From Gemmatimonadaceae bacterium (lineage in GTDB: Bacteria; Gemmatimonadota; Gemmatimonadetes; Gemmatimonadales; Gemmatimonadaceae): a stretch of DNA of 64,000 bases. Positions 45,396 through 55,084 of this stretch are shown here, piece by piece. The stretch covers positions 62,001-126,000 of the forward strand of contig DASUHB010000062.1 in the NCBI GenBank assembly GCA_036273715.1, read 5' to 3'. The notes beneath the pieces were generated by a model. The model was not told the DNA's origin. It did not search any database and worked only from the letters and a program-made list of their open reading frames with translations. The position numbers and the translations under genes were made by a program. The first letter of the stretch is position 1. Each line of letters starts with the position of its first letter.

Positions 45396-46994
45396 TCAGT
45401 GCGTCGCCTGGGCCGTGACCGGCGTCAGATGCTGCGTCGACGCAATGAAATTCGCGATGTCCGACTTGAGCTGCTTGGCGGACGCCTGATTCAGGTACGC
45501 CATGTGGCCGCTCTCGTAGTACTTGAACTGGACGCGATCCTTGTACGTCTGGTCGAATCCCAGATGCGAGAACGTATACTCGGCGTTCGCGAACGGCGTC
45601 GCGGTGTCGTAATACCCCGCGCCGACCATCACGTGCAGGTACGGATCTTTCGCCATCGCCAGACGCAGCGACTCGACTTCGCTCGGGAAGCCGCGCGAGT
45701 TGAGCGAGCTGTAGTCCCAGCGCCCGGTGTGGCCGCCCATGTAGTACTGCAGGTCGGTCGTGTACTTGAGATCGTTGTGCAGGTACCGCATGAACGCCGC
45801 CATGAAGGCGCCCGACGGCGCGACGTCGGACGGATCGTAGTCCTGCCGCTGATTGGCCGCATTGCCGTTGATTCCCGTTAGGCGCGTGTCGTACCGGCCC
45901 ATGATCAAGCGCTGGTCGCGCAGCAGCTCGGTGCGGAAGCTGCCGGCGTCGAGGCGCAGGTTCGTGTTCATCAAGTACTGCTCGGAGATGCCGGTGAGTT
46001 GCGACAGCTTCTGCGCAACCGCCTGCCGCTCGGATTGCGAGAGATCGTTGCCCTTCGCCAGCGCGGTCATGTAGTCGCCGAACGCATACTCGCGCGACTG
46101 CGCCACCACCTGCTCGAGCGACTCGCTCTGCAGGGCCGACGGCAGCTTCTTGTGATACCATGCCGTGGCCGTGTACGTCGGCAGGAACGTCGAGTACGCG
46201 ATGTCGTTGGTTGGCTCCTGCGAGATGTACTGGAAGTCGAGCACGGTGCCCAACAGCATGATCCCGTTCAGCTCGATGCCCTCGCGCTCCTGCAGCTCGC
46301 TCGCCAGACCGGCCGAGCGGAACGTGCCGTAGCTCTCGCCAAAGAGATACTTGGGCGATGCCCAGCGGTCGTACTTGTCGAGGTAGTCGCGGATGAACTG
46401 GCCGAACATCTCGACGTCGTTCACCGCGCCGGTGAACTCGGAGGCTTTGACGCCGGGTGCCGGGCGCGAATACCCGGTCATCATCGCGTCCACCTGCACC
46501 AGGTCGGTCACGTCTAACGGAGTATTCGGATTGTCGACCAGGTTGTAGGGCGGCGCGGGTTCAGACCCTGCGGGTCCCATCTCCGGATGCTTGGGGCTCA
46601 TGATGCCTTCGTCGAGCCAGATCGACGCCGAGCCGGGACCGCCGTTGAAGAAGAACGTCACCGGGCGGTTGGCCGGATCGACGCCATCCTTCGTGTAGGA
46701 AATGTAGAAGACGGTCGCGGCGGGTTTCCCCGTGGAGTCGCGCAGCACCATGGTGCCGGCGCGCGCCGTGTACGCCACCGGTTTGCCATCCACCGTGATC
46801 GTGTGCTGCGTCGTCGACACGCGCTCGACTGGCGCGACGCCAACATTCGAATCGGGCGCAGCGCTGTCGCGCTGCATCGCGGGTCGCTGGACCCCAGGGC
46901 GCTGGCCCGGTGGTCCTTGCCGTTGTTGGGCCGCGGCAGAGCCGGCGGCCAGGAACGAGAGGGCGGTGCCGAACAACACCAAACTCGTGCGCAT
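45396..46994 (-). CDS. Secreted S10-family serine carboxypeptidase-like enzyme
   Basis: ATG 46994 follows AGGAG by 8 bases and starts a signal peptide (LVLFGTALSFLAAGSAAA). The 532 aa enzyme has the oxyanion segment FFFNGGPGSAS, the nucleophile motif FGESYGT, an Asp in GAGYYDTATP and the catalytic His in YYESGHMAY, as in carboxypeptidase Y-like S10 enzymes. It would remove C-terminal residues from peptides outside the cytoplasm. The gene lies downstream of GH35 on the same strand but is separated by a repeat-rich 180 bases. Confidence 0.9.
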   Translation of the reverse strand: MRTSLVLFGTALSFLAAGSAAAQQRQGPPGQRPGVQRPAMQRDSAAPDSNVGVAPVERVSTTQHTITVDGKPVAYTARAGTMVLRDSTGKPAATVFYISYTKDGVDPANRPVTFFFNGGPGSASIWLDEGIMSPKHPEMGPAGSEPAPPYNLVDNPNTPLDVTDLVQVDAMMTGYSRPAPGVKASEFTGAVNDVEMFGQFIRDYLDKYDRWASPKYLFGESYGTFRSAGLASELQEREGIELNGIMLLGTVLDFQYISQEPTNDIAYSTFLPTYTATAWYHKKLPSALQSESLEQVVAQSREYAFGDYMTALAKGNDLSQSERQAVAQKLSQLTGISEQYLMNTNLRLDAGSFRTELLRDQRLIMGRYDTRLTGINGNAANQRQDYDPSDVAPSGAFMAAFMRYLHNDLKYTTDLQYYMGGHTGRWDYSSLNSRGFPSEVESLRLAMAKDPYLHVMVGAGYYDTATPFANAEYTFSHLGFDQTYKDRVQFKYYESGHMAYLNQASAKQLKSDIANFIASTQHLTPVTAQATH

Positions 46995-47105
46995 GACGGG
47001 CACTCCTTGTATCCGGTTCACGATGGGATCGAGCGACGGCGATGATTATGGACAGATGTCGTCACGATAGTAGAACGAAGAGGTGGCTCGGATCGCTGCA
47101 GTTAA

Positions 47106-47140
47106 GCCGGACAAGGCCGGACAGGGCCGGACAGGACCGG
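47106..47140. repeat. Short tandem repeat (10-bp unit, 3.5 copies) forming a long inverted repeat
   Basis: The unit ACARGGCCGG repeats from 47106 to 47140 with single changes. Bases 47107-47122 are also the reverse complement (15 of 16) of 47177-47192, which holds the last codons of the GH35 gene. The two arms flank the GH35 stop and could end its transcript. Confidence 0.6.
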
Positions 47141-47173
47141 AGAAAAACAAACTTGCGACCTCTTTAGCCGCCG

Positions 47174-49120
47174 TCAGTCCGGCCTTGTCTGGCCGTGTTC
47201 CACCTTGTCCGACCTGAGGCCGGCAATGCTCGGGTTGGCCACCCGTCCCTCGAGATCGAACACCTCAATCTCGTTTCTGCCGCGGCGAAGCCACACGCCG
47301 GGCAGATAGAGCGTCTGCTGCGGTCCGACGCGCCAGTAGCGGCCGAGGTTGATGCCGTTCACGAAGACGATGCCGCGCTTCCAGCCGCGCATGTCGAGAA
47401 ACGTGTCGCCGGTGCTGTCGATCGTAAAGGACCCTCGGTAGACGCTGGGGCGATTCTCGGCGGCGAAATGCCCTGTGGCGTGGGCCGGCACATCGAATGG
47501 GAGGCCAAACATTTCCCATCCGGTGAGCCGCACGCCGCCTAACGTGACCGGCTCGACGATGCCCTTGCGGTCGTCCACGAGCAGCGGGCCATAGTTGATG
47601 TGTCCCGTGTTCTCGACGAAGATGTCGAGGCGGGCGCCGGCGGGAACGTCCAGGCGGGCGGTGAACGCGCTCGTGCGGCGTGCGAGCGTCGCAACGCGGC
47701 GGCCGTTCACGAACACCTCGCCGAAGTCGCGCAGGCCCGGCACGGCCAGCATACCATCGGCGGCGGCGGACATCCGATGGCGGTAGAGCACGTAGCCGTG
47801 CGCCTGTCCAAGATCGGCGAACGACAGCGGATCTGGCGCGCGCACGGGCGCCGTGTGGGCGACGAGGTCCAGGATGTCCGCGGCCTGCGTTAGGCCAAAC
47901 CGCCGAATGGCGATCGCGGGCAAACGCGCCGGAACATCCGGAATCGGATACGACACGTGGCGGCGGATCACGTCGCGCAGGGCGTAGTACTTCTCGTTGG
48001 GCCAGCCGGCTTCCGACAACGGCGCGCCGTAGTCGTAACTGGTCATGCTCGGCTCGATCGGCTCGGTCGTCGTGTAGTTGGCGCCCGACGTGAACCCGAA
48101 GTTCGTGCCGCCGTGAAACATGTACAGGCTCACGCTCGCGCCGCGCGACAGCAGGCTGTCGTACTGCGGCAGGAACCCCGAGAGCGGCGTGGATGGCAAC
48201 GGCTCGTCCCAGTGCGTGAGCCACCCCGGATAGAACTCCGCCACCATGTACGGGCCCATGCCGTGGTTGTATGGCTCGACGTGCGCGACGAGTGAGTCGT
48301 AGTTGGTCTCGCCGGTCACCGAGGCGAACACGCCGGGCATCGATCCCTTCGCCAGCTCGGCAGCGCCGTCGGCCGTGAAGAGCGGGGCATCGATGCCCGC
48401 ATCCACGAACATGCGGCGTGTCGCATTCTTGTACGCGGAGTCGGCGCCGAACGAGCCGTACTCGTTTTCCACCTGGACCATGAGAATGGGTCCGCCGTGC
48501 GTCACGAGCAGCGGCCTGATCTGGCCGCCTAACGCACGCAGGTAGCGTTGGGCCGCGCGCTGGTACCGGGGATCGTTGCTGCGCACGCGCGCGGCCGGCG
48601 AGCGCAGCAGGTACGATGGAATGCCGCCGAAGTCCCATTCGGCGCACACGTAGGGGCCGGGCCGCAGAATCACCCACAGCCCTTCCTGTTGTGCTTCGCG
48701 AACGAACTCGGCGAGATCGCGATTGCCGGTGTGGAAGTCGAATACGCCGGGCGCGCGCTCGTGATAGTTCCAGAAGACGTACGTCGCGATGGTGTTGAGC
48801 CCCATCGCCTTCGCCATCCGCAGGCGATGCCGCCAGTATTCGCGCGGGATTCGCGCGTAATGCATCTCGCCGGCGATGATCTGGAACGGCTTGCCGTCGA
48901 GCAGGAACGCGCCTCGGCCGATCGCAAAGGTGTGGGCGGCGCGTTCGGTCGCTACGACGTTCGGCGACGCGCCGTAGAGTCCGATCAGACACAGTGCGGC
49001 GAGGCCGCGGCGCGCGCCGCGGCTCCAGCGCGCGAGCGCCGCGTCGCGCGTCCGCCTCCATTGACGATGCGTGGCTGGGGCGATAGTCTCGCCACGACGA
49101 ATCCTTCGAGTGTTGCGCAT
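47174..49120 (-). CDS. GH35 beta-galactosidase, exported
   Basis: The protein is up to 648 aa, with the GH35 catalytic barrel: FQIIAGEMHYARIP at the start, acid/base Glu in QVENEYGSFG and nucleophile Glu in MVAEFYPGWLTHW, followed by C-terminal jelly-roll domains (RGWKRGIVFVNGINLGRYW). It releases terminal beta-galactose from oligo- or polysaccharides. The first 38 residues are very basic before a hydrophobic segment, so the true start may lie downstream of ATG 49120; I found no good alternative. It diverges from the GH36-like gene with only a few dozen bases between. Confidence 0.92.
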   Translation of the reverse strand: MRNTRRIRRGETIAPATHRQWRRTRDAALARWSRGARRGLAALCLIGLYGASPNVVATERAAHTFAIGRGAFLLDGKPFQIIAGEMHYARIPREYWRHRLRMAKAMGLNTIATYVFWNYHERAPGVFDFHTGNRDLAEFVREAQQEGLWVILRPGPYVCAEWDFGGIPSYLLRSPAARVRSNDPRYQRAAQRYLRALGGQIRPLLVTHGGPILMVQVENEYGSFGADSAYKNATRRMFVDAGIDAPLFTADGAAELAKGSMPGVFASVTGETNYDSLVAHVEPYNHGMGPYMVAEFYPGWLTHWDEPLPSTPLSGFLPQYDSLLSRGASVSLYMFHGGTNFGFTSGANYTTTEPIEPSMTSYDYGAPLSEAGWPNEKYYALRDVIRRHVSYPIPDVPARLPAIAIRRFGLTQAADILDLVAHTAPVRAPDPLSFADLGQAHGYVLYRHRMSAAADGMLAVPGLRDFGEVFVNGRRVATLARRTSAFTARLDVPAGARLDIFVENTGHINYGPLLVDDRKGIVEPVTLGGVRLTGWEMFGLPFDVPAHATGHFAAENRPSVYRGSFTIDSTGDTFLDMRGWKRGIVFVNGINLGRYWRVGPQQTLYLPGVWLRRGRNEIEVFDLEGRVANPSIAGLRSDKVEHGQTRPD

Positions 49121-49146
49121 TGGCAGTCGACCCCGATCGTCTATCC

Positions 49147-51144
49147 GTGTCCGCGTCCGTCACCCGCCGCGCCTTTCTCGAGCGGAGTGGCGGCCTGATG
49201 CTCGGCGCCGGCGCGCTTGCGTTAGGCGTGGGGCGCGCGGCTGCCGGGGCGGACGAGATCTCGCTGGGCAACGATGCCATCTCGGCTATCTGGACCACAA
49301 CCGGCGGCTCGCTGCGCCCGGCGCGTTTCACCGACGGCGTCAACAAGACCGCGCTGCCCGTGCCCGCGCAAGTCTTCACGCTTGCGTTCGCGGACAAGAC
49401 CACGCTCGACGCGGCCGATATGCGCATTGCAGCGCCGCCGATCACCGAGGTGGTCGCAGGCGCGCCGGCCGCGTCGCGTGCCGCCGAGCGTGTAGGCGGC
49501 CGGAGGGTGACCGTGCGGCTGCGCGATGGCGGCGGCCGGATCGAGGCCGTGTGGCGCGCCGAGCTGCGCCACGGCAGCGCGTACATCCGCCAGGAGCTCG
49601 CGCTGCGGGCGTTAGGCAGCGACGTGCCGCTGCGCGCCGTGACGATGTACGCGGTGCGTGCGCCCAACGCGATGACGCCCGGCACCGTGCGCGGCACGCC
49701 GGTGGTGATCGGCAACGCCTACGTGGCGATCGAGCATCCGCTCGCCGACAATGTCGTGGACGGCGACGACGTGCGGTGCCGCGCCACGCGCACGTTGCCG
49801 CTCCGGCCGGGAACAACCTTCGACCTCAGCTGCGTCGTGGGCGTGACGCGTCCGGGGCAGCTGCGCCGCGATTTCCTGGCGTACGTCGAGCGCGAGCGCG
49901 CGCACCCGTACCGGACGTTTCTGCACTACAACTCGTGGTACGACATCGGCTACTTCAACCGCTACAGCGAAGCCGATGCGTTGGGCGCGATCACTGCGTT
50001 AGGCGCCGAGCTCCACGAGCGGCGCGGGGTGACGCTCGACAGCTTTCTGTTCGACGACGGCTGGGACGACCCAACCACGCTGTGGCACTTCAACGCGGGC
50101 TTCCCGGACGGATTCACGAACGTCGCCGCGGCCACGCATCGCTATGGCGCGGCGCCCGGCGTGTGGCTCTCTCCCTGGGGCGGCTACGGGAAGCCGCGCC
50201 AGGAGCGGCTGGCGTACGGCAAGCAACACGGCTTCGAGACTAACGCAGATGGCTTCGCGCTGTCCGGCCCCATCTATTACAAGCGCTTCCGCGACACCTG
50301 CGTGGACATGGTTCGCAGGTACGGCGTCAACCAGTTCAAGATCGACGGCACGGGCGACGCATCGAGCACGAGTCCCGGCAGTCCGTTCGACAGCGATTTC
50401 GACGCCGCGATTCATCTCATCGGCGAGCTGCGCGCGCTCGAGCCCGATCTTTACGTGAATCTCACGACCGGCACATATCCGTCGCCGTTCTGGCTGCGCT
50501 ACGCCGACTCGATCTGGCGCGGCGGCGACGACCACGATTTCGCCGGCGTCGGGTCGTCGCGGCAGCGATGGATCACGTACCGAGACTCGGACACGTACGA
50601 CCACGTCGTGCGCGCCGGCGCGCTCTTCCCGATGAACTCGCTCATGCTGCATGGAATGATTTACGCGAAGCAGGCGCACAACCTGATGACCGATCCGGGC
50701 AACGATTTCCCGAGCGAAGTGCGCAGCTACTTCGGCACCGGCACGCAGCTGCAGGAAATGTACGTCACGCCGGCGCTCCTCTCATCTGGTGACTGGGACA
50801 CGATCGCCGAATGCGCGAAGTGGTCGCGGGCCAACGCGGGGACACTCGTCGACACGCACTGGGTGGGCGGAGATCCGCAGCGGCTGGAGCCCTACGGTTG
50901 GGCATCGTGGTCGGCGAGGAAGGGGATTCTCACGCTGCGCAATCCGTCGAACGCGGCGCAAAACATCGCAATCGATGTCGCGCAGGCCTTCGAGCTGCCG
51001 GATGGAGCGCCGCGGCGGTACGCTGGCGTTAGCCCATGGGCCGCCGACAGCGGGCGAGCGGCCCTCGAGCTTCGCGCCGGAGATGCGCATCGGTTTTCGC
51101 TTGGCCCGTTCGAGGTGCTGACACTCGAGTGCGCACCGCGATGA
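49147..51144 (+). CDS. GH36-like alpha-galactosidase (melibiase type), Tat-exported
   Basis: GTG 49147 gives a twin-arginine signal (TRRAFLERSGG) close to the N-terminus; an in-frame TTG at 49120 is less likely. The 665 aa enzyme has an N-terminal beta-sandwich and a barrel with SWYDIGYFN, FLFDDGWDD, and the nucleophile Asp in NQFKIDGTG (FKxD motif of clan GH-D). The segment YADSIWRGGDDHD probably supplies the acid/base. It likely cleaves alpha-galactosides. It is followed 9 bases later by the symporter fusion. Confidence 0.8.
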   Translation: MSASVTRRAFLERSGGLMLGAGALALGVGRAAAGADEISLGNDAISAIWTTTGGSLRPARFTDGVNKTALPVPAQVFTLAFADKTTLDAADMRIAAPPITEVVAGAPAASRAAERVGGRRVTVRLRDGGGRIEAVWRAELRHGSAYIRQELALRALGSDVPLRAVTMYAVRAPNAMTPGTVRGTPVVIGNAYVAIEHPLADNVVDGDDVRCRATRTLPLRPGTTFDLSCVVGVTRPGQLRRDFLAYVERERAHPYRTFLHYNSWYDIGYFNRYSEADALGAITALGAELHERRGVTLDSFLFDDGWDDPTTLWHFNAGFPDGFTNVAAATHRYGAAPGVWLSPWGGYGKPRQERLAYGKQHGFETNADGFALSGPIYYKRFRDTCVDMVRRYGVNQFKIDGTGDASSTSPGSPFDSDFDAAIHLIGELRALEPDLYVNLTTGTYPSPFWLRYADSIWRGGDDHDFAGVGSSRQRWITYRDSDTYDHVVRAGALFPMNSLMLHGMIYAKQAHNLMTDPGNDFPSEVRSYFGTGTQLQEMYVTPALLSSGDWDTIAECAKWSRANAGTLVDTHWVGGDPQRLEPYGWASWSARKGILTLRNPSNAAQNIAIDVAQAFELPDGAPRRYAGVSPWAADSGRAALELRAGDAHRFSLGPFEVLTLECAPR

Positions 51145-51153
51145 GCGTTTGAC

Positions 51154-53775
51154 GTGCGGCTCACCACGCTCGATTGGATCATCGTCGCGGTCAGCCTCGG
51201 CCTGTGCTACCTGCCGGCGTTCTTCTACATCCGGCGGTCGCAATCCGGGCTCGCTGAATTCTTTGCGTCGGGGCAGTCGGCGCCGTGGTGGCTCGTCGGC
51301 ACGTCGATGGTCGCCACCACCTTCAGCACCGATACGCCTAACCTGGTCACGGACTTCGTGCGCTCGCACGGCGTGTCCTACAACTGGGTGTGGTGGGCCT
51401 TCCTCCTCACGGGAATGGCCACGGTGTTCTTCTATGCCCAACTGTGGCGCCGGTCGGGGGTGCTCACCGACCTCGAGTTCTACGAGCTGCGCTACGCGGG
51501 GAAACCGGCCGCGCTCGTGCGCGGATTCCGCGCCGTCTATCTCGGGCTGTTCTTCAACATCATGATCATGTCGACGGTCACGCTCGCCGCGATCAAGATC
51601 GCGAACGTGATGTTGGGGTGGGACCGGCTCGAAACGGTGGTGATTGCCGGCACGGCGTGCGTGCTCTTCGCGTCCATCTCCGGGCTGTGGGGTGTGCTCA
51701 CCACCGATATGGTGCAGTTCGCGCTGGCGATGATCGGTGTGATTGCCGCGGCGGTGGTGGCGCTCCAGCAGCCACAGGTTGGCGGACTCACCGGCATGCT
51801 CACCAAGATCAGCCCGAAAACGCTCAACCTGCTGCCGGATTTTTCGGACACGTCGCTCACGTTGAGCGTGCTCGTCATCCCGCTCACCATCCAGTGGTGG
51901 TCGGTGTGGTATCCGGGTTCGGAGCCGGGCGGCGGCAGCTACATTGCCCAACGCATTCTCGCCTCGCGCAACGAGCGGCACGCGCTTGGCGCCACGCTCT
52001 GGTTCAACGTCGCCAACTACGCGCTCAGGCCATGGCCATGGATCATCGTTGCGCTGTGCTCGATGCTGGTCTTCCCGACGTTAGGCGACATCCACCGCGC
52101 GATGCCGCACGTCGAGCCGGCGCTCATCGGCAACGATCTTGCCTACCCGGCAATGCTCACGCTGTTGCCGGTGGGGATGAAGGGGCTCATCATTGCCGCG
52201 CTCTTCGCCGCGTATCGATCGACGATGGAGACCCATCTCAACTGGGGCTCGTCGTACCTGATCATCGATTTTTATCAGCGGTTCGTCGCTCCGGGGAAGA
52301 GCGAGCGGCATTATCTCTGGGCATCGCGGTCGCTCACCGCGATTCTGATGATCGCCGCGGGCGCGTTTACGCTGTTGCTGTCGACGGCGAGCGAGGCGTT
52401 TCAGCTGTTGTTGTCGGTGGGCGCTGGCACGGGTCTCATTTACTTGCTGCGATGGTATTGGTGGCGGGTCAACGCGTGGAGCGAGATCTCGGCGATGGTG
52501 TCGTCGTTCGCGGTCTCGATCGCGTTCTTCGCGGCGCGGAAGTTAGGCGCGCAGGTCGCCGATCCCGTGCCGCTGCTCGCGACCGTGGCGGTCACGACGG
52601 TGGTGTGGATCTCGGTCACGCTGCTCACCGCGCCGGCCGACGATGCGACGCTGCTCCGGTTCTACGAGCTCACGCGACCGTCGGGCCCGGGATGGAATAG
52701 AATCCGAGCGGCGTCTCGCATCGCTCCTTCGCCGGACAGTTTGCCGCAGATGATGCTCGGCTGGACCGCCGGCGTGGTCTTCGTGTACGCGGGGTTGTTC
52801 GGCACCGGCAGTGTGGTATATGGGCGCCTAACGCAATCCGCCATCTGGCTGGTCGCGTTCGTGGTGAGCGGCGCGGTGCTGTGGCGCGTCGTGCGCCGTA
52901 TCTGGTCGGCCGACCGCCCCAAGATGGCGGGCGCCGACACCTCGGCCGTGGCCGCCGAGCACGAGTGCACGAAGGCGGTGATCCTCGCGCGGGGGATGGG
53001 CACGCGCATGCGCGAAGCGGATGACGGCGTTGCGTTAGGCGTGGCCCAGGTAGCGGCGGCGGATGCCGGGGTGAAGGCAATGATTCCGGTCGGCCGGCCC
53101 TTTCTCGACTACGTGGTGAGCGCGCTCGCCGACGCCGGATTCACCGACGTGTGTCTCGTCGTCGCGCCGGAGTCCGATGCGATTCGCGAATACTACACGC
53201 GCACGGCGCCGCCCACGCGAGTGCGGATTGCGTTCGCCGTGCAGTCGGCGCCGATCGGAACGGCCGACGCGGTGCTCGCCGCGCACGACTTTACGCGGGG
53301 CGAGCCGTTCGTGGTGCTCAACGCCGACAACTACTATCCTGTCGAGGCGCTGGCACGCCTGCGGACCACGCGCGGACCGGCGGCGATCGGGTTCTCGCGC
53401 GATGGTCTGCTGCGCGACGGCTCCATTCCGGCGGAGCGCATCGCCGCGTACGCGATGCTGGACGTCGCGACGGATGGCACGCTGCGCCGGGTGATCGAGA
53501 AGCCCGATGCCGCGGCGTACGCGCGACTCGATCGCTCGCTCCCGGTGAGCATGAATGTGTGGCGACTGACGTCCGAGTTTTTCCGCGCCTGTCGCGACGT
53601 GCAGCCCTCGCCGCGCGGCGAGCTCGAGTTGCCGCTCGCGGTCCAGTACGCCATCGATGTGTTAGGCATGCGGTTCTCGGTGGTTCCTGTGGACGGGCCG
53701 GTGCTCGACCTTTCGCGCCGCTCGGACATTCCGCGCGTGGCGGCCGCGCTCGCGAGCGTGGACGTGACGCCGTAG
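51154..53775 (+). CDS. Sodium:solute symporter fused to a sugar-1-phosphate nucleotidyltransferase
   Basis: One uninterrupted 873-codon frame encodes two proteins' worth of function. Residues 1-590 are a sodium:solute symporter with about 13-14 spans (TSMVATTFSTDTPN, FNIMIMSTVTLAAIKIANV). From residue 607 a nucleotidyltransferase follows: AVILARGMGTRM is the nucleotide-binding loop (the usual Ala is Arg), KAMIPVGRPFLDYVV, NADNYYP for the metal Asp, and GELELPLAV. The NTP-transferase half would be cytosolic. Between galactosidases and galactokinase, the likely substrate is galactose and galactose-1-phosphate, giving UDP-galactose without GalT; this is inference. Confidence 0.85.
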   Translation: MRLTTLDWIIVAVSLGLCYLPAFFYIRRSQSGLAEFFASGQSAPWWLVGTSMVATTFSTDTPNLVTDFVRSHGVSYNWVWWAFLLTGMATVFFYAQLWRRSGVLTDLEFYELRYAGKPAALVRGFRAVYLGLFFNIMIMSTVTLAAIKIANVMLGWDRLETVVIAGTACVLFASISGLWGVLTTDMVQFALAMIGVIAAAVVALQQPQVGGLTGMLTKISPKTLNLLPDFSDTSLTLSVLVIPLTIQWWSVWYPGSEPGGGSYIAQRILASRNERHALGATLWFNVANYALRPWPWIIVALCSMLVFPTLGDIHRAMPHVEPALIGNDLAYPAMLTLLPVGMKGLIIAALFAAYRSTMETHLNWGSSYLIIDFYQRFVAPGKSERHYLWASRSLTAILMIAAGAFTLLLSTASEAFQLLLSVGAGTGLIYLLRWYWWRVNAWSEISAMVSSFAVSIAFFAARKLGAQVADPVPLLATVAVTTVVWISVTLLTAPADDATLLRFYELTRPSGPGWNRIRAASRIAPSPDSLPQMMLGWTAGVVFVYAGLFGTGSVVYGRLTQSAIWLVAFVVSGAVLWRVVRRIWSADRPKMAGADTSAVAAEHECTKAVILARGMGTRMREADDGVALGVAQVAAADAGVKAMIPVGRPFLDYVVSALADAGFTDVCLVVAPESDAIREYYTRTAPPTRVRIAFAVQSAPIGTADAVLAAHDFTRGEPFVVLNADNYYPVEALARLRTTRGPAAIGFSRDGLLRDGSIPAERIAAYAMLDVATDGTLRRVIEKPDAAAYARLDRSLPVSMNVWRLTSEFFRACRDVQPSPRGELELPLAVQYAIDVLGMRFSVVPVDGPVLDLSRRSDIPRVAAALASVDVTP

Positions 53776-53850
53776 CCTGGGACGCCCTGGGGTTTGAGCG
53801 GAAATGATTTGATGATGGCGCCGAGCGCGGTCGAGCCATCGTGTGGCGGC

Positions 53851-54861
53851 ATGACGCCTCCTCGCATTCCAGATTCGCAGCTCAGCGCGGCGCCCGATTC
53901 GGCGCGTCGCTTTCGATTCATGGAGATGGTGCGGCGCAGGATGCGCGAGCGCCGATACAGTCCGCGGACGGAGGCAGCATACTGCCACTGGATCGTGGCG
54001 TACATCCGCTTTCACGGCCGACGACATCCCCGAGAGCTGAGCGCCGAATGCGTGCGTCAGTTTCTCTCGCACCTTGCCGTCGAGCAGCGCGTGGCGGCCA
54101 GCACACAGAACCAGGCGTTGGCTGCCTTGGTCTTCCTGTACGAGGCCGTGCTGCACACACCGCTGCCGCGCGTCGACGGAATCACGCCTGCGCGCCGAAC
54201 ACGGTTCCTGCCGGTGGTGCTTTCACCGAGAGAAGTGAAGCTTATCCTGCGCCGTCTCCATGGCGACGCGCAACTTTGCGCATTGCTGATGTACGGCAGC
54301 GGTCTGCGTCTAACCGAATGTGTCTCTTTGCGGGTGAAGGACATCGATCTCGATCGCGGCGAGATCGTGGTTCGTCAGGGAAAGGGAAGGAAGGATCGGC
54401 GCACGCCGCTGGCGGAAGTGACTCGACCGCTTCTCGCGCGGCGTCTTCGAGACGGATTGGGAGTGTTCCGGCGTGACCGGAAAGCCGGTGTCAAAGTGGA
54501 CGGGGTGAGCGTCTCGTACCTGCGAAAGGATCCGAACGCGGACGCGTCGTGGAGCTGGTGGTACGCGTTCCCGGCGACGCGGACGTTTGTTGACTCAGAC
54601 GGAGCCCGTCGTCGTCATCATCTCCATCCCACCGTCGTGCAGCGAGCGTTCAAGCGGGCCGTGAACGAGCTCGGCCTGGTCAAGCGTGCGACGTGCCACA
54701 GCCTTCGTCACTCGTTCGCGACGCATCTACTCGAGTCGGGTTCGGATATCCGCACGGTGCAGAAGTTGCTCGGCCACGCGAGTGTGCAGATGACGATGCG
54801 GTACACGCACGTGCTGAATCGCGGTGGACTTGGCGTTCGGAGCCCCGCCGATCGCCTCTAG
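53851..54861 (+). CDS. intI: Integron integrase (tyrosine recombinase)
   Basis: The 336 aa length matches class 1 IntI. All catalytic residues are visible: Arg153 (GSGLRLTE), His283 and Arg286 (HSLRHSFATHL), His309 (LLGHASV) and Tyr318 (RYTHVL). The IntI-specific extra segment between Arg153 and His283 is present (WSWWYAFPATR ... RRRHHLHPTVVQRAFKRAV), which separates it from phage or XerC-type recombinases. The ending GGLGVRSPADRL is also IntI-like. ATG 53851 is chosen for length; in-frame ATGs at 53812/53815 exist and no strong ribosome-binding site is seen. It points toward the cassette array, the unusual orientation. Confidence 0.95.
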   Translation: MTPPRIPDSQLSAAPDSARRFRFMEMVRRRMRERRYSPRTEAAYCHWIVAYIRFHGRRHPRELSAECVRQFLSHLAVEQRVAASTQNQALAALVFLYEAVLHTPLPRVDGITPARRTRFLPVVLSPREVKLILRRLHGDAQLCALLMYGSGLRLTECVSLRVKDIDLDRGEIVVRQGKGRKDRRTPLAEVTRPLLARRLRDGLGVFRRDRKAGVKVDGVSVSYLRKDPNADASWSWWYAFPATRTFVDSDGARRRHHLHPTVVQRAFKRAVNELGLVKRATCHSLRHSFATHLLESGSDIRTVQKLLGHASVQMTMRYTHVLNRGGLGVRSPADRL

Positions 54862-54889
54862 CGCTCCCACCGACGCTCGGCGCTTTTTT
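54860..54889 (+). terminator. Terminator after intI
   Basis: AGCG (54860-54863) pairs with CGCT (54881-54884) and CCGA (54870-54873) with TCGG (54877-54880), with a bulge on one side, and a run of six T follows. It would stop integrase transcription before the cassettes. Confidence 0.6.
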
Positions 54890-54923
54890 CACCACCGCGT
54901 TGATTCTTTCGCGCGGCTTCGCA

Positions 54924-55017
54924 GCCTAACTATCGGCGCACGCTTTCTTGAACGCCTCTAACTGCTGATCAGCCAACTCGATCACGTTGCAGTCGGCCTC
55001 CGTGCGTATATTTAGGC
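54924..55017 (+). repeat. attC-like site with damaged core, next to intI
   Basis: It begins with a perfect inverse core GCCTAAC (54924-54930) and ends with TTTAGGC (55011-55017), where the first base of the GTTRRRY core is T instead of G. Bases 54925-54942 pair with 55001-55016, as in a folded attC. The cleavage position is the changed base, so it may be inactive, or it may be part of attI. Confidence 0.6.
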
Positions 55018-55084
55018 AGCGGAGCCTTGCGGCATAAGCAAAAAGTCCGCAGCATAACGCAGTTGCGTAAGACAATCGACAACT

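Noticed and set aside
47265-49715. Very long minus-strand frame over GH35 and the GH36-like gene
   Set aside because: The GH35 catalytic motifs are in another frame; this product is Arg/Pro-rich and has none.
53851-54861. XerC/D or phage integrase instead of IntI
   Set aside because: The extra segment between the first Arg and the His-Arg box, and the GGLGVRSP ending, are IntI features.
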